This document shows positions 41,377-48,335 of a DNA stretch of 48,335 nt, piece after piece (within the stretch, counting starts at the first letter, position 1; each line of letters begins with the position of its first letter). The notes beneath the pieces were generated by a model. It was not told the DNA's origin and ran no database searches. It saw only the letters and a list, made by a program, of their open reading frames with translations. A program made the translations under genes and the position numbers. The stretch comes from Bacteroidales bacterium (GTDB lineage Bacteria; Bacteroidota; Bacteroidia; Bacteroidales; FEN-979), in NCBI GenBank assembly GCA_017882335.1, contig JADGPR010000017.1:1-48335 (forward strand), in the 5' to 3' direction.

Positions 41377-41751
41377 AGTGGGGTTTTGGGTGGGAGGTTT
41401 GCTTGCGATGGATTTGATTAAGCCTGACAGCTGAGCGTTAAGTTTGAATATTTTTCCTTGGATTGTTTTAAAACAAATTTCATCCAAATAATTCAACTGA
41501 AAGGCTATATACAACAGCGTTTCAAATTCAGAAAGACTTCCACGAGCTATTCTGAGATAGCGAATGAATTCAGCAGGATAATTCTTTGCCGAACCCTCAC
41601 TGATATTTGCAGGAATTGAAATTATAGCCCTACGAATTTGACTTGTCAAACCATATGACTCTTCCTTTGGAAACCCTTTTGTTATTCGGTAAATCTCTAC
41701 AACCATATTAATACTATCCTTCCAGAGGTCCAAATCTTTATGCGTTCTCAT
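41371..41751 (-). CDS. Four-helix-bundle protein (S23 / 23S rRNA intervening-sequence protein family)
   Basis: 126 aa, the normal length of this family. It shows the family pattern: HKDLDLWKDSINMVVEIYRI, TKGFPKEESYGLTSQIRRA, SIPANISEGSAKNYPAEFIR, LRIARGSLSEFETLLYIAFQ. The family is known from ORFs in 23S rRNA intervening sequences and from Avd, the accessory protein of diversity-generating retroelements; it is a small basic helical bundle thought to bind nucleic acid. No reverse transcriptase is nearby. The gene has a strong Shine-Dalgarno, unlike its neighbours, and runs opposite to them. Its 3' end and stop lie in the left array. Confidence 0.9.
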   Translation of the reverse strand: MRTHKDLDLWKDSINMVVEIYRITKGFPKEESYGLTSQIRRAIISIPANISEGSAKNYPAEFIRYLRIARGSLSEFETLLYIAFQLNYLDEICFKTIQGKIFKLNAQLSGLIKSIASKPPTQNPTL

Positions 41752-41762
41752 GATTTTTTTTA

Positions 41763-41768
41763 CTCCTT
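41763..41768 (-). promoter_or_regulatory. Strong Shine-Dalgarno (AAGGAG) before the four-helix-bundle gene
   Basis: Minus strand AAGGAG ends 11 bases before the ATG at 41751. Most genes here lack such a site, so this one stands out as adapted to ribosomes in general rather than to this host. Confidence 0.6.
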
Positions 41769-41839
41769 AATCATGGAAATCACAAAATGTAATATCAAAA
41801 TTGAAAGTATTTATTAACAATTAACTTATCCCCTAATTA

Positions 41840-41871
41840 CTCTGTGACTTTGTGACTCTGTGACTCTGTAA
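41840..41871 (-). repeat. 8-bp array (ctctgtga x4), right end of the IVP cassette
   Basis: ctctgtga, ctttgtga, ctctgtga, ctctgtaa: four units, the reverse complement of the left array at 41329-41376. It lies 35 bases before hldD. Confidence 0.85.
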
Positions 41872-41906
41872 CTTTCACTACCTTTACCCCATTAAAAACC
41901 CACCTT

Positions 41907-42890
41907 ATGATCATCGTCACAGGTTCAGCAGGATTCATCGGAAGTTGTCTGGTCAGTAAACTGAACAACAAAGGAATCAAGGACATTATCCTGGTTGATG
42001 ATTTTTCAAAGGAGATAAAAAACAGGAACATCCGGAACAAATCATACCTGGAAAAGGTTGAACGGAAAAAGTTTTTTGAATGGCTGAAGCGGAACCATTC
42101 AAATGTAGAATTCATTTTCCATATCGGCGCCCGTACGGATACGACCGAATTCAACATGGCCATTTTCGATGAACTGAACCTGAACTATTCCAAGATGATG
42201 TGGAATGCCTGTTCGGAATATGGGATTCCCCTGATCTATGCTTCTTCTGCTGCCACATACGGAGATGGGAAACTGGGGTATAACGACGATCATGAACGTA
42301 TTGCCTTACTTCAACCGATGAACCCTTATGGTATCTCAAAAAATGAATTCGACAAATGGGTATTGAAGCAGGACAAGCAACCTCCTTTCTGGTTCGGACT
42401 GAAATTTTTTAATGTTTTCGGGCCGAATGAATATCATAAGGGAAGAATGGCCTCGGTGGTGTTTCACGCGTTTAACCAAGCGGACAGGCGGACAGGTGGA
42501 CAGGCGGACAGAGTGGTGAGGCTCTTCCGGTCGCATAATCCGGCTTATCAGGATGGCGGACAATTGCGTGATTTCATATATGTGAAGGATGTGATCGATG
42601 TGATTTGGTTCCTGATGAACCATAAACAAGACTCCGGCATTTACAACCTCGGAACCGGGAAAGCACGGTCATTCCTCGATCTTGCCAATGCTGTCTTTGC
42701 AGCGATAAACAAACCCGCTAATATCGAATTCATCGATACCCCCATCGACATCCGCGATAAGTACCAGTATTTTACGGAAGCACAAATGGAGAAGCTTCGT
42801 TCTATCGGTTACGAAAAACCCTTCTACAGTCTGGAAACCGGCATTGAAGAGTATATACAGGGCTATCTGGTGGATACTACCTGTTTTTAA
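41907..42890 (+). CDS. hldD: ADP-L-glycero-D-manno-heptose 6-epimerase
   Basis: 327 aa, extended SDR. NAD motif GSAGFIGS (6-13), HIGARTDTTEFNMAIFDELN, ASSAATYG (S113/S114), catalytic Y141 and K145 in PYGISKNEFDKW, NVFGPNEYHKGRMASVVFH, LRDFIYVKDVIDV. It epimerises ADP-heptose for the lipopolysaccharide inner core. The loop at about residues 191-206 is abnormal: it reads NQADRRTGGQADRVVRLF and is encoded by four tandem 8-mers, roughly six residues longer than I recall for E. coli HldD. The frame is intact and the fold on both sides conserved, so the enzyme is probably active. Confidence 0.92.
   Translation: MIIVTGSAGFIGSCLVSKLNNKGIKDIILVDDFSKEIKNRNIRNKSYLEKVERKKFFEWLKRNHSNVEFIFHIGARTDTTEFNMAIFDELNLNYSKMMWNACSEYGIPLIYASSAATYGDGKLGYNDDHERIALLQPMNPYGISKNEFDKWVLKQDKQPPFWFGLKFFNVFGPNEYHKGRMASVVFHAFNQADRRTGGQADRVVRLFRSHNPAYQDGGQLRDFIYVKDVIDVIWFLMNHKQDSGIYNLGTGKARSFLDLANAVFAAINKPANIEFIDTPIDIRDKYQYFTEAQMEKLRSIGYEKPFYSLETGIEEYIQGYLVDTTCF
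42480..42511 (+). repeat. 8-bp tandem array (gcggacag x4) inside hldD
   Basis: gcggacag, gcggacag, gtggacag, gcggacag. It is read in frame and produces the peptide ADRRTGGQ-ADR with an 8-residue period. It is the only array of the window that lies inside a coding region away from its end. Confidence 0.85.
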
Positions 42891-43276
42891 TTCCATTCAT
42901 TTTTTGGATTGCAGCCACTTTCGCATCTTTCTAAATTGAGAAAACTGTACATTCGCGCATTTTCTAAAAGTTAAAAAAAGTTAAATCTTCGCTTTTGTGT
43001 ATTCGGGATAATAATTAATTATCTTTGGATATTATTTAGAGTTGCATATTTATTCAAAATACACAGTTTAAACAGAGCATCAGACAGCTTAATGGTATGT
43101 TTGGTCAATTGCGTTTTATCAGGATTATCAATTAGAGAATCCATGAAGGTTAATATAGTAGCTTTTTCAACATCATCTTTAATTTAGAAAAATTAAGGAT
43201 TTTTTTTATGCAGAAATCAAACCAATATATATTCTCGAGATTATTATTAATCAAGAAATAATTAAAAATAACAATT
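42891..43276. other. AT-rich leader region before the giant surface protein
   Basis: 386 bases without a gene. A candidate promoter is TTTG (42994-42997), 22 bases, TATCTTTG (43020-43027), spacing slightly long. If used, the giant gene has an untranslated leader of about 240 bases, with a run of eight T near 43200. No riboswitch or tRNA is recognised. Only trivial ORFs of under 20 codons are seen. Confidence 0.5.
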
Positions 43277-46200
43277 ATGAAGAAAATTCTCCTTTTTTTA
43301 GTCGCGTTACTGGTTACAACGTCCGTGATAGGACAGGTTTCCAGTTACACCTATTCCCAAGCTTTGCCCGGGAGTGGTTCGGATCCGTTCACTCCAATTA
43401 GTGGAGGAACAATTCTTGGCACGGGAACCATCGATGACAATGTTTACAATGCCAACAACATTGGATTCTCGTTTTATTTCAATGGCACTTATTACACACA
43501 GTTCAGTGTCAATGCGAACGGCTGGATTTGCATGGGTCCAACTGCAGTAAGCAGCTATAATCCTATCAGCACCGGCACCTCCAATAATGTTATTTCTGCT
43601 GTTGGACGGGACATTCAGGGACTTGCCACCGGAGAACTACGTTACCAGGTTTTAGGAACTACTCCAAACCAGACATTGGTTGTTCAATGGCTGCATTTTA
43701 GAAAATTCTCTGCTACCGGTGATGACTGGTCATGGCAGATAAGATTAAGAGAAACAACCGGTATCATTAACATTGTGTACGGTGGTTTTACCGTCAACGC
43801 TACCAGTACCACAGTTGAAGTTGGTTTGCGGGGTGCTTCCAACGCTGATTATAACAACCGTACGACTACCACCGACTGGTCTGCAACCACCGCTGGTGCG
43901 ATCAATTCTGCGTCCTGTACTTTATCCAACACGGTATTCCCGATTTTTGGGCTTTGGATCATATACACTCCCCCTCCCATTCCTCCCGCTTTTACCTATA
44001 ATCTTCTGTTGAATACCAGCTCTACTCTGGCGCGCACATTGACCACCACCATCGTCTCCCCTTATGGTATGCCGACTTCCGGGATCGGACTTCCCAGAGT
44101 GTACTGGAAAATCAATTCCGGTGCATGGACCAGTGTTGCAGGAGTTTTTGTAAGCGGAAGCACCTATACTTTCACATTTGGAACCGGTGTTGTACTAGCT
44201 GATGTTGTTTCTTACTATATCGTTGCGCAGGATGCTGCAGCCACACCCACTTTAGCTGCATCTCCTTCTGCAGGTGTCGGAGCATTGACACCAAACCCTC
44301 CCACGGCGGCATCACCACCCACGACTCCTAACTCGTATACCATAGTAGCCTCTATTTGTGGCACCAAAATTATCGGTCCAGGGGGAGACTATACCACACT
44401 GACTGCAGCCGTGGCTGCACTGAATATCAGTGAAATGACTTGCGCGGTTTCATTCTTGTTCAATGCTGCCTATAGTTCAGCAACAGAAACCTTCCCTATC
44501 GTCATCAATCCTAACGGCGGAGCCAGTGCAATCAACACACTTACCATCAAGCCAAATACAGGTGTCACGGCTACAATCTCCGGAGCAGCAGCTTCAGGAC
44601 CGCTAATCAGGGTTAAGAACAACTATACTACCATCGACGGATCGAATACGGCAGGCGGGACAACCCGGGATCTGACCATTACAAATACCTCGGTTACCAC
44701 ACCCCAGGTAATTGTGATGGGATCCACCGGAACAACCCCGCTCACAAACTGTACACTCAAGAACACCATCATTATTAATGGAGTGAATTCATCTTCTGCC
44801 GTCCTGGTTTCAGATGGTGCTTCGGGGGGAACTGCAGGATATTTCACTAATGTTACCGTCCAGAATAACAGTATACAGAAAGCATACATCGGATTGTATT
44901 GCATTACAGTAGCTGCAGCAGGCAACGGAAACGGTTTGCTGATCACAGGAAATGACTTCAGTACTGCAGGCGCAAATTCCATCCGTCTTATGGCTATATA
45001 TGTACAAGGGATAGATGGAGCAACCGTATCCAATAATACTATAGGAAATATAGCAAATACTCTTGATGCAAATATTACCGGAATCTGGGCTGCAACGGGA
45101 ACCGTTAACAGCACCTTTTCAGGAAATACCATAACTGCAATCAGCGGGACCGCGAGCTCACCCCGGGGTATTGTAATATCTCCCGCTGTTTCAAGTGCGA
45201 ATATTACTGTATCTGGCAACACACTTGCAAATATTACATCTTCCACCTCCGTATTCACTGTAGGGATTTACGTTTTTAGTACTACAGGTGGTGTCACAGT
45301 TCGGAATAACAGCGTCAGTAATATTAAAAACACCAGTGCCGGGGGATGGGGAAGTGTAGGGATCTTACTGCAGTCTTCACTGACCGGTGCCAATATTTCT
45401 GTCACAAACAATATTGTCTGGGACATTGCAGGTTATGGATACACTGGATACACATACACGGATAACGGATACGGAATTGATGTTAGTTCCGGTTCCGGAT
45501 ATAACATATATTTCAATACTGTTTATATGAATACCAGCCAGACGGTAGAAGGATACCCTGCTGCCATGAATATTGAATCAGGGGTTACTGCCGCCGGAGC
45601 TGTTGATTTAAGGGATAATATCTTCGATAATACACAGACTGTTGGCACAAATCGTTATGCTATCTTAAGCGGTGCAGCCAATACGGTGTTTTCGAATATT
45701 GATTATAATGATTATTTCAGTGCCGGACCGAATCTTGGTTATATTGGAAGCACCAATCGTGCTACGCTCGTCGATATTCAGGCCGGGTTCGGAGGTAATG
45801 TAAATTCGCAATCATTAAATCCGATCTTTGTTGGAACCGATCTTCACCCGACCAATGCCGCACTCATGGATAAAGGATTTTACCTGGCTTCAGTTTCCAC
45901 TGACATAACAGGGGCAGCCCGCACTGATCCTCCAGACATGGGAGCTTACCAGTTTTCTCCAAATCCCGCAGTAGTGACTATTGCTGCTACAGGTATCACC
46001 ACTACTACTGCTACACTCAACGGAACAATCAATGCCAACAATTCAACAGTTACTTCGGGATTTGATTATGGTCTGACTGTTGCTTATGGAAGTTCTATCG
46101 CCGGATCACCGGTAACCATTACAGGTAGCTCAGTGACGCCTTTTACAGGACCTATAGCTGGCTTAACACCGGGAACGCTTTATCATTTCAGGGCCAAGGG

Positions 46201-48335
46201 AGTCAGTGGTGGATTGACCGTTTACGGAAGTGACCTTACTTTCGTCGCGCCCATGCTTCCTACCGTTATTACTACTGCCGCTACCCCCATTGCCGGGACC
46301 ACAGCAACTTTAAACGGGACTGTCAATGCTAATAGCTTCTCAACAACCGTGACATTTGATTACGGTTTGACAGTAGCTTATACTGCAACTGTTCCCGGAG
46401 TTCCTTCGCCGGTTACCGGATCTATTGTGACCAGTGTTTCTGCTGCCCTTACCGGATTACTTCCCGGAGTGACCTATCATTTCAGGGTCAACGGCACGAA
46501 TGCCGGAGGTACTGTCAACGGTAGCGATCTGACCTTTACAACGCTGGCACTGGCCCCGACAGTTGTTACTACGGCTGCAACCGGCACCTCCGTATCAGGT
46601 GCAACCTTGAATGGAACGGTTATTGCCAATGGGGCAAGTACCGCTGTTACCTTTGATTATGGTTTGACTGTTGCCTACGGAACTACCGTTGCCGGTATCC
46701 CCAGCCCAGTCACAGGAAATATCGCAACTGGTGTCAGCGCAATCATCTCCGGCCTTGTGAATAGCACAACTTACCATTTCAGGGTGAATGGAGTGAATTC
46801 AATTGGTACAACCAATGGAAACGACATGACCTTCGTCACGGTATGCCCGATTTCAGGCCCAGCCGGCCCGATCACAGGACCGACACAGGTTTGCCAGGGC
46901 GGATGTGGCTATGTATATTCCGTAACCATTCCGAGCGCCACCGGTTATGTCTGGACCCTGCCTGTCGGCGGAACCATCACAGCCGGAGCCAATACCAATA
47001 CGATCACCGTTTGCTATGCTGCCAACTCATCCCCTGGATACGTATTTGTTTACGGAACCGCTCCCTGCGGTAATGGCTCACCTTCACAGCTTGCCGTTGC
47101 CATGAACCCTCCTGCAGCACCAACCCTTTCCGGCCCTGCTTCGGTTTGCGTGAACAGTGCCGGGAATGTATATACCACTCAATCCGGTATGAGCAATTAT
47201 GTATGGACCGTCTCTGCAGGTGGTAACATCACTAACGGCGGAGGTTTGACCAACAATACCGTTACCGTGACCTGGGTCACCACCGGCGCCAAGACCGTTT
47301 CGGTAAATTACAACACCGCTGCAGGTTGCCCCGCCCTTACTCCTACCGTTTACAATGTTACCGTCAATGCACTGCCGGTTCCGACCATTGCCGGACCCAA
47401 CCCTGCCTGCAGTAACTATCCTGGTCTTGTTTACACCACCCAGGCCGGTATGACAGGCTATACTTGGGCTATTTCTGCCGGCGGCACCATCACAGGCGGT
47501 GGAACCACCAATGCAATCACCGTTACCTGGAATGCCACAGGTGCACAGAATGTTTCTGTTAACTACACCAATGCCAGCGGTTGTACCGCTGTCGCAGCAG
47601 TTGTGTACCCGGTTACCGTCAACAGCGGCGCTGCTCCTACCATCACAGGAAGCGCCACGTTGTGTGTCAACTCCGGTTACTACACCTATGCCACCGAAGC
47701 CGGTATGACTGGTTATACCTGGACCATCTCTCCGGGCGGGGTTATCAACTATGGATCCGGTACCAATGTCATCACCGTTTCATGGGTGGCTTCCGGAGCC
47801 CAGTGGGTAAGGGTCAACTATACCAATCCTTCCGGATGCCAGGCTTACAATCCAACTCAGCTGAACATCACCGTGAATGCACCTCCCGCTGCTGCCGGTT
47901 CCATCACCGGAACAGCTACCATTTGCGGAGGAGCTAACGGCGTGGCATACTCTGTTGCTGTCGTATCAGGAGCTTCCACCTATGTATGGACCCTCCCGGC
48001 CGGAGCTACCATCGCTTCCGGTGCCAATACCAACTCCATCACCGTGAACTTTGCAGCCAACGCATCCAGCGGAAACATCACCGTTTATGCAAACAACATT
48101 TGCGGTAATGGCGCTACTTCACCCCCGTTTGCTGTTACAGTGACTCCATTACCCGCAGCAGCCGGTAATATCACCGGCCTGGCTTCAGTTTGCCAGGGTG
48201 ATGCAGGTGTGGTTTACACGGTTCCCGCTATTGCAGGTGCCACAGGCTATACCTGGACGGTTCCAGCAGGAGCTACCATCGTAAGCGGTGCCAACACCAA
48301 CTCCATCACCATTGATTTCAGCCCTGCTGCCGTTT
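43277..48335 (+). CDS. Giant repetitive surface adhesin-like protein, 3' end cut by window edge
   Basis: At least 1686 aa with no stop before the window end. A signal peptide (1-19, ending IGQ) leads to an N-terminal beta domain (about 20-215, DNVYNANNIGFSFYFNGTYY), then a link domain. A long parallel-beta-helix-like part follows (about 360-890) rich in N-N-x-I/V and SGNT turns. Three Fn3-like repeats of 97 aa come next (about 897-1187; TATLNGTINAN, TPGTLYHFRAKG). From about 1198 at least six PKD/Ig-like repeats of 85-89 aa occur (ITGPTQVCQ ... GYVWTLPVGGTITAGANTNT). Repeats with VCQ/VCVN and Y-x-W-T are like those of gliding adhesin SprB-type proteins. A T9SS domain is expected at the unseen C-terminus. 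Probably cell-surface adhesion. Confidence 0.9.
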   Translation, partial: MKKILLFLVALLVTTSVIGQVSSYTYSQALPGSGSDPFTPISGGTILGTGTIDDNVYNANNIGFSFYFNGTYYTQFSVNANGWICMGPTAVSSYNPISTGTSNNVISAVGRDIQGLATGELRYQVLGTTPNQTLVVQWLHFRKFSATGDDWSWQIRLRETTGIINIVYGGFTVNATSTTVEVGLRGASNADYNNRTTTTDWSATTAGAINSASCTLSNTVFPIFGLWIIYTPPPIPPAFTYNLLLNTSSTLARTLTTTIVSPYGMPTSGIGLPRVYWKINSGAWTSVAGVFVSGSTYTFTFGTGVVLADVVSYYIVAQDAAATPTLAASPSAGVGALTPNPPTAASPPTTPNSYTIVASICGTKIIGPGGDYTTLTAAVAALNISEMTCAVSFLFNAAYSSATETFPIVINPNGGASAINTLTIKPNTGVTATISGAAASGPLIRVKNNYTTIDGSNTAGGTTRDLTITNTSVTTPQVIVMGSTGTTPLTNCTLKNTIIINGVNSSSAVLVSDGASGGTAGYFTNVTVQNNSIQKAYIGLYCITVAAAGNGNGLLITGNDFSTAGANSIRLMAIYVQGIDGATVSNNTIGNIANTLDANITGIWAATGTVNSTFSGNTITAISGTASSPRGIVISPAVSSANITVSGNTLANITSSTSVFTVGIYVFSTTGGVTVRNNSVSNIKNTSAGGWGSVGILLQSSLTGANISVTNNIVWDIAGYGYTGYTYTDNGYGIDVSSGSGYNIYFNTVYMNTSQTVEGYPAAMNIESGVTAAGAVDLRDNIFDNTQTVGTNRYAILSGAANTVFSNIDYNDYFSAGPNLGYIGSTNRATLVDIQAGFGGNVNSQSLNPIFVGTDLHPTNAALMDKGFYLASVSTDITGAARTDPPDMGAYQFSPNPAVVTIAATGITTTTATLNGTINANNSTVTSGFDYGLTVAYGSSIAGSPVTITGSSVTPFTGPIAGLTPGTLYHFRAKGVSGGLTVYGSDLTFVAPMLPTVITTAATPIAGTTATLNGTVNANSFSTTVTFDYGLTVAYTATVPGVPSPVTGSIVTSVSAALTGLLPGVTYHFRVNGTNAGGTVNGSDLTFTTLALAPTVVTTAATGTSVSGATLNGTVIANGASTAVTFDYGLTVAYGTTVAGIPSPVTGNIATGVSAIISGLVNSTTYHFRVNGVNSIGTTNGNDMTFVTVCPISGPAGPITGPTQVCQGGCGYVYSVTIPSATGYVWTLPVGGTITAGANTNTITVCYAANSSPGYVFVYGTAPCGNGSPSQLAVAMNPPAAPTLSGPASVCVNSAGNVYTTQSGMSNYVWTVSAGGNITNGGGLTNNTVTVTWVTTGAKTVSVNYNTAAGCPALTPTVYNVTVNALPVPTIAGPNPACSNYPGLVYTTQAGMTGYTWAISAGGTITGGGTTNAITVTWNATGAQNVSVNYTNASGCTAVAAVVYPVTVNSGAAPTITGSATLCVNSGYYTYATEAGMTGYTWTISPGGVINYGSGTNVITVSWVASGAQWVRVNYTNPSGCQAYNPTQLNITVNAPPAAAGSITGTATICGGANGVAYSVAVVSGASTYVWTLPAGATIASGANTNSITVNFAANASSGNITVYANNICGNGATSPPFAVTVTPLPAAAGNITGLASVCQGDAGVVYTVPAIAGATGYTWTVPAGATIVSGANTNSITIDFSPAAV

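Larger units (their letters stand above)
41329..41871. mobile_element. IVS-like cassette: four-helix-bundle gene between inverted 8-bp arrays
   Basis: 543 bases bounded by a 48-base array and an inverted 32-base array of one 8-mer (tcacagag and its complement ctctgtga). A transcript can form a stem of at least 30 pairs with the ORF in the loop. 23S rRNA intervening sequences of Leptospira and others have just this plan and encode the same protein family. No transposase or target duplication is visible, so mobility is inferred from architecture only. Confidence 0.5.

Noticed and set aside
41371-41751. Diversity-generating retroelement with Avd-like accessory gene
   Set aside because: The protein family fits, but no reverse transcriptase, template repeat or variable repeat is found within the window.
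44623-45258. 211-codon minus-strand frame with hydrophobic look
   Set aside because: Antisense of the beta-helix part of the giant protein, whose Thr/Asn-rich codons give hydrophobic residues when read backwards.

Overview
The window comes from a Bacteroidota genome, probably an uncultured Bacteroidales-like lineage. This rests on several proteins ending in type IX secretion (T9SS) C-terminal sorting domains, a SusC/RagA-type TonB-linked receptor, futalosine-pathway menaquinone genes, and promoters of the TTTG-N19/20-TAnnTTTG type with mostly weak Shine-Dalgarno sequences. No rRNA, tRNA, phage or transposase gene was found.

Layout. 1-6.3 kb: the N-terminal part of a SusC-like receptor (minus strand, cut by the window edge), divergent from a secreted GH13 amylase-type enzyme and a second T9SS protein. 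6.4-14.4 kb: a large exported protein of unknown function, a type II NADH dehydrogenase, a TPR protein, an SDR protein, a broken papain-family peptidase and a universal stress protein. 14.5-23.5 kb: a one-direction leucine/isovalerate catabolic operon: methylcrotonyl-CoA carboxylase beta, methylglutaconyl-CoA hydratase, carboxylase alpha, both subunits of a 3-oxoacid CoA-transferase, two HMG-CoA-lyase-like proteins and an acyl-CoA dehydrogenase. Together they would turn isovaleryl-CoA into acetyl-CoA and acetoacetyl-CoA. 23.5-26.1 kb: FMN reductase, ArfB ribosome rescue factor, RdgB and Ddl. 26.4-27.1 kb: an AT-rich antitoxin/RelE-type toxin pair followed by an orphan HicB-like gene. 27.4-32 kb: PASTA protein, T9SS protein, RluA-type pseudouridine synthase, PlsC acyltransferase. 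32-40 kb: three futalosine menaquinone genes (mqnE on minus, mqnB and mqnD on plus), with two T9SS peptidase-family proteins and an MFS transporter between them. 40-42.9 kb: a fold-III PLP decarboxylase, a four-helix-bundle (S23/IVP) gene and hldD. 43.3 kb to the end: the first 1686 codons of a very large repetitive surface protein.

The most unusual signal is a set of short tandem arrays with period 7 or 8 bp, differing in sequence, between 19.6 and 42.5 kb. Most begin at, or overlap, the stop codon of the gene before them, and several supply the stop codon. At 41.33-41.87 kb two arrays of one 8-mer lie in inverted orientation on either side of the four-helix-bundle gene. A transcript would fold into a long stem with that ORF in the loop, the architecture known for 23S rRNA intervening sequences, but here between protein genes. 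Another 8-bp array sits in frame inside hldD. I infer, but cannot prove, that the arrays and the IVP-type cassette belong to one repeat system.

Other points for a second look: a C10 (streptopain) family protein whose catalytic Cys, His and active-site Trp are all replaced; a papain-family remnant with its middle deleted; two adjacent HMG-CoA-lyase paralogs with different active-site changes; an acyl-CoA dehydrogenase in an isovalerate operon with its catalytic Glu in the non-isovaleryl position; and a LysA-like decarboxylase with an altered substrate motif.
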